Shown piece by piece: positions 6,608 to 13,875 of a DNA stretch of 35,527 nucleotides. Every line of letters starts with the position of its first letter. Position 1 is the stretch's first letter. The stretch comes from Firmicutes bacterium UBA3914 (lineage in GTDB: Bacteria; Bacillota; Limnochordia; Darwinibacteriales; Darwinibacteriaceae). Both the position numbers and the translations under genes were made by a program. Below the pieces are notes generated by a model. That model did no database searches. It was not told the origin of the DNA and saw nothing but the letters and a program-made list of their open reading frames with translations. The stretch lies in contig DGEY01000044.1 of assembly GCA_002391385.1 (NCBI GenBank), positions 1 to 35,527 on the forward strand, written 5' to 3'.

Positions 6608-8224
6608 ATGGCTAAAGAGCTGCTCTTTCGGGAGGATGCCCGGAAAAAGCTAGAGCATGGAGTAAACACACTGGCAGATGCCGTGAAGATCACATTGGGT
6701 CCCAAGGGACGCAATGTCGTCATTGAGAAATCCTACGGTTCTCCCACAATTACCAATGACGGTGTGACCATTGCCCGCGAGATTGAACTTGAGGACCCCT
6801 ATGAAAACCTCGGTGCCCAGCTGGTTAAGGAAGTGGCCACCAAGACCAACGATATCGCAGGCGACGGTACCACCACAGCCACGGTGCTGGCCCAGGCCAT
6901 CGTGCGCGAGGGCCTCAGGAACGTGGCCGCCGGTGCCAACCCCATTTTCCTAAAGCGCGGTATTGAAAAAGCGGTTGAGGCGGTTGTGGAAGAGATTAAG
7001 AAGACGGCCAAGCCCGTGGAAACCCGGGAAGCCATCTCGCAGGTTGCCGCCATTTCCGCAGGCGACAAGGAAATCGGCGATCTGATTGCCGACGCCATGG
7101 AAAAAGTGGGCAAAGACGGGGTTATCACGGTGGAAGAGTCCAACACCATCGGGACCACCCTGGAAGTTGTGGAAGGTATGCAGTTTGACCGGGGCTACAT
7201 CTCCCACTACATGGTCACTGACACCGACCGCATGGAAGCTGTGCTGGAAGATGCCTACATCCTGATCACAGACCGCAAGATCAGTGCCGTTGCGGACCTG
7301 CTCCCGGTATTGGAGAAGATCATCCAGGTCGGCAGGCCGTTGCTGATCATCGCTGAAGATGTGGAAGGCGAAGCCTTGGCCACACTGGTTCTGAACAAGC
7401 TCCGGGGAACCCTGCATGTGGCGGCTGTGAAGGCCCCTGGCTTTGGCGACCGCCGCAAGGCCATGCTGGAGGATATCGCTGTGGTAACGGGCGGCCAGGT
7501 GGTCAGCGAAGATCTGGGCCTGAAGCTGGAGAACGTGACCATGGATATGCTCGGCCAAGCCCGCCAGGTCATTGTGACCAAGGAAGACACCACCATCGTG
7601 GATGGCAAGGGCAAAGCCGAATCCATCCAGGCACGGGTCAACCAGATCCGCACCGAGATCGAAGAGTCCACCTCCGACTATGACCGGGAGAAGCTCCAGG
7701 AGCGCTTGGCCAAGCTGGCAGGCGGCGTAGCGGTGATTCAAGTTGGTGCCCCCACTGAAACCGAGTTGAAGGAGAAGAAGCACCGCATCGAGGACGCCCT
7801 GTCGGCAACCCGGGCAGCCGTGGAAGAGGGTATCGTAGCCGGCGGCGGAACCATGCTGGTTGACGCCATTGGCGTCCTGGATAACCTGAAGGTAGAAGGC
7901 GACGAAGCCACAGGTGTCAATATCATCCGCCGGATTCTCGCGGAACCCCTGAAGATGATCGTCAACAACGCAGGACTTGAGGGTGCCGTAGTTGTGGAGA
8001 AAGTGAAGAGCTCGCCCAAGGGCGTAGGCTTCGATGTGCTCACCGAGGAGTATGTGGACATGGTGGAGCGGGGCATTATCGACCCGGCCATGGTCACCAG
8101 AAGCGCCCTGCAGAATGCTGCTTCCATCGGCGCCATGATCCTCACCACTGAAGTCCTGCTGGTGGATAAACCCGAAGAGAAGAACAACCCAGCTGCCAAC
8201 ATGAACAACATGGGCATGATGTAA
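6608..8224 (+). CDS. groEL: Chaperonin GroEL
   Basis: GroEL is the 60-kDa double-ring chaperonin that encloses unfolded proteins and folds them with ATP. The 538-residue product has the ATP-site blocks ITLGPKGRNVVIEKSYG near the N-terminus and AGDGTTTATVLAQ with the catalytic Asp around residue 87. It also has the C-terminal ATP-domain segment VEEGIVAGGGTML. It ends in NMNNMGMM, the normal flexible Gly-Met tail in shortened form. The ATG at 6608 follows GAGGAAGGTG. It is cotranscribed with groES under HrcA/CIRCE control, and a terminator follows the stop. Confidence 0.98.
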   Translation: MAKELLFREDARKKLEHGVNTLADAVKITLGPKGRNVVIEKSYGSPTITNDGVTIAREIELEDPYENLGAQLVKEVATKTNDIAGDGTTTATVLAQAIVREGLRNVAAGANPIFLKRGIEKAVEAVVEEIKKTAKPVETREAISQVAAISAGDKEIGDLIADAMEKVGKDGVITVEESNTIGTTLEVVEGMQFDRGYISHYMVTDTDRMEAVLEDAYILITDRKISAVADLLPVLEKIIQVGRPLLIIAEDVEGEALATLVLNKLRGTLHVAAVKAPGFGDRRKAMLEDIAVVTGGQVVSEDLGLKLENVTMDMLGQARQVIVTKEDTTIVDGKGKAESIQARVNQIRTEIEESTSDYDREKLQERLAKLAGGVAVIQVGAPTETELKEKKHRIEDALSATRAAVEEGIVAGGGTMLVDAIGVLDNLKVEGDEATGVNIIRRILAEPLKMIVNNAGLEGAVVVEKVKSSPKGVGFDVLTEEYVDMVERGIIDPAMVTRSALQNAASIGAMILTTEVLLVDKPEEKNNPAANMNNMGMM

Positions 8225-8236
8225 GTAAAGAAGCGC

Positions 8237-8266
8237 AAAGACTCCGCTGCGAAGCGGGGTCTTTTT
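8237..8266 (+). terminator. Intrinsic terminator of groESL
   Basis: Stem AAAGACTCCGCT (8237-8248) / AGCGGGGTCTTT (8253-8264) with a GCGA tetraloop and one T-G pair, followed by Ts. It lies 12 bases after the groEL stop. Confidence 0.92.
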
Positions 8267-8344
8267 AAGTTAACACGGGATTTACAAGGGATCACGCCCA
8301 TGGTGGCGAAAATATTAGTACGAAAATCGTCATGAGCAGGTGGG

Positions 8345-8866
8345 ATGAGGTTGCAGTTAAAGGTTCTGATCAGCGCAGAGGATATCGCCCGGCGGGTGCA
8401 GGAACTCGGCCGGGAGATCACCGCGGACTACCAGGGCCGCAGCCTGATGATCATCGGTATCCTCAAGGGAGCGGTGGTGTTCATGAGCGATTTGATCCGC
8501 CAGATCTCTGTGCCCCTGGAAGTGGATTTCATGGCCATCTCCAGTTACGGTGAGGCAACCGAAACCTCCGGGGTGGTGCAGCTGCTCAAAGATCTGGACC
8601 GTCCCATTGAAGGCAAACATGTGCTCATCGTGGAAGATATTATCGACACGGGCCTCACCCTCTCTTACCTCTACCAGCTGCTGCAATCGCGCAATCCTGC
8701 CACTTTGAAAACCGCTGTGCTTTTGGATAAGCCGGAGCGGAGGCGGACTGACTTCACCCCCGATTATGTTGGTTTCACCATTCCTGATAAGTTTGTCATA
8801 GGATACGGGCTGGATTACAATCATATGCATAGGGAACTGCCCTATGTGGGTGTGCTCGAGAATTGA
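8345..8866 (+). CDS. hpt: Hypoxanthine phosphoribosyltransferase
   Basis: This is a purine salvage enzyme that joins hypoxanthine or guanine to PRPP, giving IMP or GMP. The 173-residue product has the PRPP-binding signature VLIVEDIIDTGLTL (about residues 93-106). GILKGAVVFMSDL lies upstream, ISSYG(E) forms the flexible-loop region, and the C-terminal VGYGLDYN-type segment reads VIGYGLDYNHMHRELPYVG. The chosen ATG is at 8345; AGGTGGG lies directly before it, closer than usual, so a TTG at 8351 is an alternative. Sixteen bases separate its stop from guaA, so IMP or GMP salvage and GMP synthesis are probably cotranscribed. Confidence 0.95.
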   Translation: MRLQLKVLISAEDIARRVQELGREITADYQGRSLMIIGILKGAVVFMSDLIRQISVPLEVDFMAISSYGEATETSGVVQLLKDLDRPIEGKHVLIVEDIIDTGLTLSYLYQLLQSRNPATLKTAVLLDKPERRRTDFTPDYVGFTIPDKFVIGYGLDYNHMHRELPYVGVLEN

Positions 8867-8882
8867 GGCGGAGGGTTGCTTT

Positions 8883-10115
8883 TTGAAGCGGATCTTAGTT
8901 GTGGATGGCGGCTCTCTACACGCCCAAAACGTGGCCAGGCAAGTGCGCAGCTTGGGTGTATACAGCGAAATCGTCCCCTGTTCGGCTGCAGTTGAAGCCG
9001 TGCAAGGCCCTGATCTGAGGGGAATTATCCTTGTGGGGATGGTTTCTGCGCGCTTAGAAGCAGTGCTTGGGCAAACAGCTGTTCCCGTACTGTCTCTAGA
9101 CGACCGCTCCCCCTCCGAGCAGGTTCTAGAGTCTTTTTTATCTAAGGCTTGCGGCGAGATACGGGAGTGGAATATGGATAACTTCCTTTACCAGGCTGTG
9201 GAAAAGATCCGGGCTCAGGTGGGGTCTGGCAGGGCAGTCTGCGCGCTGAGCGGAGGAGTGGACTCGGCGGTGGCTGCCGTTTTGGTCCACCGGGCCATTG
9301 GGGACCGCCTCACCTGCATCTACGTGGATAGCGGCCTGATGCGGGCAGGCGAAAGCCAGCAGGTTGTGGAAACCTTCCGGGAGGGCTTTGGCATTCCCCT
9401 GGTACACGTCGAGGCCGAGGAGCGCTTTTTGAGCAAGCTGGCTGGCGTGGAGGATCCGGAACAAAAACGCAGGATCATCGGCATAGAGTTTATTAGGGTC
9501 TTCGAGGAAGAAGCGGCTAAATTGGGGGATGTGGAGTTTTTGGTGCAGGGCACGCTCTACCCCGATGTGCTGGAAAGCGGTGTGGGCCAGGGGGATTTGG
9601 TCAAATCCCACCACAACGTGGGGGGGCTGCCGGAAGACCTCCGCTTTAAACTCGTGGAACCCCTGGCGGTGCTCTTTAAGGACGAGGTCCGCATCCTCGG
9701 CGAGAAGCTCCAGATCCCCCAGGAGATTCTCTGGCGGCACCCCTTCCCAGGGCCGGGACTGGCCATTCGGGTGCTGGGGGCTGTGACCAAGGAGAAGCTG
9801 GATCTTCTGCGCCAGGCGGATGCCATAGTCCGGGAGGAGCTGCACCGCTCCGGCTGGTACCACAAAATCTGGCAGGCCGCAGTTGTGCTCACCAACATGC
9901 GCGCCGTGGGCGTGCAGCGGGGTAGGCGCACCTACGACTATGTGGTGGGGCTCCGCTTTGTTTCCAGCGTGGATGGTATGAGTGCCGATTGGGTGCGCGT
10001 CCCCTATGAACTGCTGGATACCATCGGCAGGCGTTTGCTGGGGGAAGTCGAGGGGATCGGCCGGGTGGTTTACGACATCAGTCCAAAGCCGCCGGCCACC
10101 ATCGAGTGGGAATAG
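8883..10115 (+). CDS. guaA: GMP synthase with a reduced, inactive glutaminase domain
   Basis: GMP synthase adenylates XMP and aminates it to GMP. The normal single-chain enzyme (about 510-525 residues) has an N-terminal class I amidotransferase domain that makes ammonia from glutamine. Here the product is only 410 residues. Residues 1-50 still resemble that domain (RILVVDGG, ARQVRSLGVYSEIVP, GIIL). Where the Cys-bearing GxCxGxQ loop should follow VPV, the sequence reads LSLDDRSP and then joins directly to the linker before the synthetase domain. The nucleophile Cys and the His-Glu pair are missing. The ATP-pyrophosphatase domain is intact: SGGVDS at 123-128, GTLYPDVLESG, KSHHNVGGLPEDL and HPFPGPGLAIRVLG. 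The dimerisation domain ends in the normal VVYDISPKPPATIEWE. The TTG start at 8883 follows GGAGG at 8870-8874. The reading frame is unbroken, so I infer an ammonia-dependent enzyme rather than a pseudogene. Confidence 0.92.
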   Translation: MKRILVVDGGSLHAQNVARQVRSLGVYSEIVPCSAAVEAVQGPDLRGIILVGMVSARLEAVLGQTAVPVLSLDDRSPSEQVLESFLSKACGEIREWNMDNFLYQAVEKIRAQVGSGRAVCALSGGVDSAVAAVLVHRAIGDRLTCIYVDSGLMRAGESQQVVETFREGFGIPLVHVEAEERFLSKLAGVEDPEQKRRIIGIEFIRVFEEEAAKLGDVEFLVQGTLYPDVLESGVGQGDLVKSHHNVGGLPEDLRFKLVEPLAVLFKDEVRILGEKLQIPQEILWRHPFPGPGLAIRVLGAVTKEKLDLLRQADAIVREELHRSGWYHKIWQAAVVLTNMRAVGVQRGRRTYDYVVGLRFVSSVDGMSADWVRVPYELLDTIGRRLLGEVEGIGRVVYDISPKPPATIEWE

Positions 10116-10131
10116 GATTGGGGGTGAGGTC

Positions 10132-10767
10132 ATGATTAAGTACGATGAGAACGGTCTGGTGCCAGCCATTATCCAAGACACCCAGGGACGAGTATTGATG
10201 ATGGCCTATATGAACGAGGAGGCCTTCAATAAGACGCTGCAGACCGGGGAGACCTGGTTTTACAGCCGCAAACGCAAGGAGGTCTGGAAAAAGGGCGGCG
10301 AAGCTGGCAACATCCAGAAAGTGCGGCGCATCACAGCCGACTGCGACCGGGATACGGTTTTGATCATCGTGGACCAGCACGGCCACGGAGCATGCGATGA
10401 TGATGGCGAGTCCTACACCTGTTTTCATAACCTGATTATGTCCGACGGTCCGGACCAAAGTGATCTGCTGCCGCAGCGGGAAGCCCTCTCCTGGCTTTAT
10501 GCCAATATTGAAGACCGCAGGCGCTCGCCGAAGGTGGGTTCCTATACCAACTACTTGATGGACAACGGCTTGGACAAGATCCTCAAGGCCCTTGGGGAAG
10601 AAGCCGCTGAGGTGATTATTGCAGGGAAGAACAAAGATGATGAAGAACTGGTTTACGAGGTAAGCGACTTACTCTATCACCTCCTGGTGCTCCTGGTTTT
10701 CAGGAGGATCAGTTTGGAGGCGGTGTGGGAAGAACTGCTGGGCCGCTCCAGTTTGTCGGGGAACTGA
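10132..10767 (+). CDS. hisIE: Bifunctional phosphoribosyl-AMP cyclohydrolase / phosphoribosyl-ATP pyrophosphohydrolase
   Basis: This protein catalyses steps two and three of histidine synthesis: PR-ATP to PR-AMP (HisE part) and ring opening of PR-AMP (HisI part). In the 211-residue product, residues 1-110 are HisI: TWFYSRKRKEVWKKGGEAGN, the metal-binding ADCDRDT (Asp70, Asp72, Asp74), then Cys88 and Cys97. The usual spacing of the last two cysteines is 7 (as in ACHTGxxSCF); here it is 9. Residues about 115-205 are HisE, with the MazG-like LGEEAAEVIIAGKN and ELVYEVSDLLYHLLVLL. The ATG at 10132 follows GGGGTGAGG. No other his gene is nearby, so it is an isolated member of the pathway behind guaA, 16 bases away. 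Confidence 0.93.
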   Translation: MIKYDENGLVPAIIQDTQGRVLMMAYMNEEAFNKTLQTGETWFYSRKRKEVWKKGGEAGNIQKVRRITADCDRDTVLIIVDQHGHGACDDDGESYTCFHNLIMSDGPDQSDLLPQREALSWLYANIEDRRRSPKVGSYTNYLMDNGLDKILKALGEEAAEVIIAGKNKDDEELVYEVSDLLYHLLVLLVFRRISLEAVWEELLGRSSLSGN

Positions 10768-10796
10768 TTTCTCTGTGCAGACCGGCCCAGGAGCAG

Positions 10797-10826
10797 AAGA
10801 CACCTCCCGCGCTGGGAGGTGTCTTT
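10797..10826. terminator. Strong hairpin shared by hisIE and the convergent lipoprotein gene
   Basis: Perfect 12-bp stem AAGACACCTCCC (10797-10808) / GGGAGGTGTCTT (10814-10825), loop GCGCT. The + strand run is CTTTG, short on Ts. It lies 30 bases after the hisIE stop and 4 bases past the end of the minus-strand gene, so it can stop both transcripts. Confidence 0.8.
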
Positions 10827-10829
10827 GCA

Positions 10830-11576
10830 TCACTTGAAGAAACGGTGGTTGCCGATGGTGACGGTGGGAGTTCTGCTCCACACCCAGGAACCCTTGCCCA
10901 CTTTGGCCGGGGCGAAGAAGCCTGTGGCCCCCAAGCTGGGGTCCCACCCCGCCAGGGCATCGGCGACGGCATCTTTAGCAGTCTGGCTGGCGGGGGCATG
11001 GATCGTCCCGTTGAGCACCGGTTCGTATTGGTAATAGCGCCGACCGCCAGAGACAACCACTTGGTAGATTACCCCCTGGAGGGTGTTGGGATAATCGGGG
11101 TGCTTCACGCGGTTGAGCACTGTGGCTGCCACCGCGACCTGCCCCTCGTAGCGCTCACCCTTGCTTTCCGCATGAACCAGGCGGGCCAAAAGGTCCAGCT
11201 CCTCACGGGAAAAAATGGGTGTGAGCTGTTCCGATACGCTGACGTTCCCGCCTGTGATCACCACCTGTTTCTGCAGCTGTTTGTAAAAGAGGGCGTTGAT
11301 GGTGAGGGTGTAAGTACCGGGCGCTAAGTCTTTAAGCTCAAAGACGCCGCCCTTCAGGGTAGTGCTGCGTCCCGGGGAGCCTGCACGGGTGAGGGTTACC
11401 TGCCCGCTCCAGAGCTTGAGGCCGGAGAAGGCATCCTGAACCGTTCCAGTGAGGGACGCTTTGGCGCCGCCCACGGGCGGTCCGTCCGAACCCCCCGCAG
11501 GCGGTAGAGGACTCAGGCATCCCCCAAGACCAACTGCCAGCACAAGAATGAGTGAGAGCAAAGTATACTGCCGCAA
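10830..11576 (-). CDS. Lipoprotein with SleB-like cell-wall hydrolase domain
   Basis: This is a predicted surface-anchored peptidoglycan hydrolase of the SleB/CwlJ (Hydrolase_2) type. The 248-residue product starts with a lipoprotein signal, YTLLSLILVLAVGLGGC, with the lipobox Cys around residue 22. A short Pro/Gly-rich linker follows. A carboxypeptidase-regulatory-like beta-sandwich comes next (ASLTGTVQDAFSG ... FELKDLAPGTYTLTI). The hydrolase domain has LLARLVHAESKGERYEGQ, containing the likely catalytic Glu, then VAVAATVLNRVKHPDYPNT, and ends VTIGNHRF. I chose TTG at 11576 with AAGGA 9 bases upstream. It is the only minus-strand gene here. Known family members act on spore cortex, but the lipid anchor and beta-sandwich make a vegetative wall role equally possible. 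Confidence 0.85.
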   Translation of the reverse strand: MRQYTLLSLILVLAVGLGGCLSPLPPAGGSDGPPVGGAKASLTGTVQDAFSGLKLWSGQVTLTRAGSPGRSTTLKGGVFELKDLAPGTYTLTINALFYKQLQKQVVITGGNVSVSEQLTPIFSREELDLLARLVHAESKGERYEGQVAVAATVLNRVKHPDYPNTLQGVIYQVVVSGGRRYYQYEPVLNGTIHAPASQTAKDAVADALAGWDPSLGATGFFAPAKVGKGSWVWSRTPTVTIGNHRFFK

Positions 11577-11712
11577 ATTGACTGTTCCTTCCTTCCATTT
11601 TTGTCGGGATTTTCTGCAGGTCATATTTCTCGGTTCAGGGGCGCTGCCCTGCTGGGAACCTCTGGAAAGACTGCCGCGGACAGGAAGGAGTTTTTGCTTG
11701 AAGGAGAGGAAG

Positions 11713-13857
11713 ATGGATTACTTGCAGGATTTAAACCCACAGCAAAGACTGGCCGTAACCACGGCCCACGGCCCGCTTTTGGTGGTGGCGGGGGCCGGCA
11801 GCGGCAAAACGAGGGTGCTCACCAGCCGCATCGCCCACTTGATCCGGGCCCACGGTGTACCGCCCCACAGGATCGTCGCGGTAACCTTTACCAATAAGGC
11901 GGCGCAGGAGATGCGGGAGCGCCTCCAGGCCCTGATCGGGCCAGGCGCGGCTCAGGTAGTGATGGGCACCTTCCACGCCCTCTGCGTGCGCATCCTCCGC
12001 GCGGAGGCGGCCTACGCCGGTGTGGGACGGGATTTCCAGATCTTTGACGACACTGAGCAGCTGGCCGTGGTGCGGGAAGTGTGCAAAGAGCTGAATCTAG
12101 ATCCTAAGCGGATCCAGCCCAAAGCACTCTTAAGTGCCATCAGCCGGGCCAAGGACGAGCTCGTGGAACCTGAAGACTACCCCGCGGGCGGCGACTTCTG
12201 GGAGCAGATCGTGGCCAAGGTGTATGCCAAATACCAGGAGAAGCTCAGAAGGGCCAATGCTTTGGACTTCGACGATCTGATCATGGCCGCGGTGCGCACC
12301 TTCCGGGAGCATCCGGAAGTACGGCGTAAATACCAGGAGCGCTTTGAGCATATCTTGGTGGACGAGTACCAGGATACCAACAGGGCCCAGTATGCCTTGG
12401 TGCGCCTCTTGGCGGAGCGCACCGGCAACATCTGCGTGGTGGGCGATGAAGACCAGAGCATCTATGCCTTCCGGGGTGCCGATATCCGCAACATCCTGGA
12501 GTTTGAGAGAGATTTTCCTGGGGCACAGGTGATCAAGCTCGAGGAGAACTACCGCTCCACGCAGAACATCTTAGGCGCGGCCAATTCCGTGATCAAAAAC
12601 AACACCGAGCGCAAGGTGAAGCGGCTGTGGACCCAGCGTCCCGCCGGAGAAAAGGTGGCCTTTTTCCAGGGGGGCAGCGAGTGGGAAGAGGCCCGCTTTG
12701 TGGCCCAGGCCATCAGGGAGCTTAGGGACAAGGAAGGCTGGGCGTTCCGGGATGTTGCCATTCTGTACCGGACCCATGCCCTTTCCCGGGTTTTGGAAGA
12801 GGAGTTCATGCGCAGCGGCATACCCTACCGCATCATTGCCGGCGTGCGCTTCTACGAGCGCAAAGAGATCAGGGACCTTTTGGCCTATCTGCGCCTGATT
12901 CACAATCCCGACAACGATATGAGCTTCCTGCGCATTGTGAACACTCCCCGCCGGGGGATCGGCGAGACAACCCTATCCCGCCTGGCCGCCTATGCCCAGG
13001 AGTTCGGCCTGAGCCTCTTTGCGGCCCTTTCCTACCTGGATGGGGTGGACGGCTTGGGAAGCAGGGCCCGCCAGGCCCTGCGAAATTTCCGGGACCTGGT
13101 GGAGGGCTGGCGCCAGAGCCTAGGGCGGCGGAGCTTGAGCGAGCTGGTCACCGCGGTTCTTAAGGAGAGCGGTTACCTGGCAGAGCTCCAGGCCCAGGGC
13201 GATGAGGAAGCGCGGGCGCGGGTGGAGAACCTGGACGAGTTCCTCTCCCTGGCCAGGCAGTTTGAGAACGGCGAGACCGCCGCGGACCTGGCGGTGCTTT
13301 TGGAGTATGTGGCCCTGATCAGCGATGTGGATGCCTACGACGCGGAAGCAGATGCGGTGAACATGATGACTGTCCATGCTTCCAAAGGCCTGGAGTTTCC
13401 CGTGGTGTTCATCGTGGGGCTAGAAGAGGGTATTTTCCCCCATGCCCGCTCCGCCTGGGAAGACGGGCAGCTGGAAGAGGAGCGGCGCCTGATGTACGTG
13501 GCCATGACCCGGGCCCAGGACCGCCTGCTCCTGACCTGTGCCCGCCAGCGCACCCTCTACGGAGCGACGCGGCCCAATGCTGTTTCCAGCTTTGTGCAGG
13601 AAATTGATCCCCAATACCTGGAGGAAAAGGGCGTAAGCTCCCTGGATCTCCGCAGCTATGTGCCGGCAGAGTCCCCCAAGCCCGGTGATTCGCAGCGGAC
13701 CTTCCGGGTGGGAGATAAGGTTGAGCATAAAATCTGGGGCCGGGGCATGATCGTTTCCGTGAGCGATTCGGGGGGAGATCTGCTCTTGGCCATCGCCTTC
13801 CCCGATCAGGGCATCAAACGGGTACTGGCCCATCTGGCCCCCATCACCAAAGTCTAG
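11713..13857 (+). CDS. pcrA: ATP-dependent DNA helicase PcrA (UvrD family)
   Basis: PcrA is a superfamily 1A 3'-5' helicase used in DNA repair, in removing RecA filaments and in rolling-circle plasmid replication. The 714-residue product has the Q motif LNPQQRLAV, Walker A AGAGSGKTRVL, motif Ia VTFTNKAAQEM, motif II LVDEYQDTN, motif III VVGDEDQSIYAFRGAD, motif IV LEENYRST, motif V MTVHASKGLEF and motif VI RLMYVAMTRAQDRL. The C-terminal stretch FRVGDKVEHKIWGRGMIVSV is the Tudor-like domain that contacts RNA polymerase in PcrA. ATG at 11713 follows AAGGAGAGG. It heads a pcrA-ligA-gatCAB group typical of Bacillota and is divergent from the lipoprotein gene. Confidence 0.97.
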   Translation: MDYLQDLNPQQRLAVTTAHGPLLVVAGAGSGKTRVLTSRIAHLIRAHGVPPHRIVAVTFTNKAAQEMRERLQALIGPGAAQVVMGTFHALCVRILRAEAAYAGVGRDFQIFDDTEQLAVVREVCKELNLDPKRIQPKALLSAISRAKDELVEPEDYPAGGDFWEQIVAKVYAKYQEKLRRANALDFDDLIMAAVRTFREHPEVRRKYQERFEHILVDEYQDTNRAQYALVRLLAERTGNICVVGDEDQSIYAFRGADIRNILEFERDFPGAQVIKLEENYRSTQNILGAANSVIKNNTERKVKRLWTQRPAGEKVAFFQGGSEWEEARFVAQAIRELRDKEGWAFRDVAILYRTHALSRVLEEEFMRSGIPYRIIAGVRFYERKEIRDLLAYLRLIHNPDNDMSFLRIVNTPRRGIGETTLSRLAAYAQEFGLSLFAALSYLDGVDGLGSRARQALRNFRDLVEGWRQSLGRRSLSELVTAVLKESGYLAELQAQGDEEARARVENLDEFLSLARQFENGETAADLAVLLEYVALISDVDAYDAEADAVNMMTVHASKGLEFPVVFIVGLEEGIFPHARSAWEDGQLEEERRLMYVAMTRAQDRLLLTCARQRTLYGATRPNAVSSFVQEIDPQYLEEKGVSSLDLRSYVPAESPKPGDSQRTFRVGDKVEHKIWGRGMIVSVSDSGGDLLLAIAFPDQGIKRVLAHLAPITKV

Positions 13858-13875
13858 AGGGGAGGAAGTTGTGCC

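Noticed and set aside
11593..11618. A fourth copy of the GGCAGGA-N17-GAA motif, on the minus strand upstream of the cell-wall hydrolase
   Set aside because: It reads TGCAGAA with a 16-base spacer to GAA: two mismatches and the wrong spacing. It may be a degenerate copy but does not meet the pattern.
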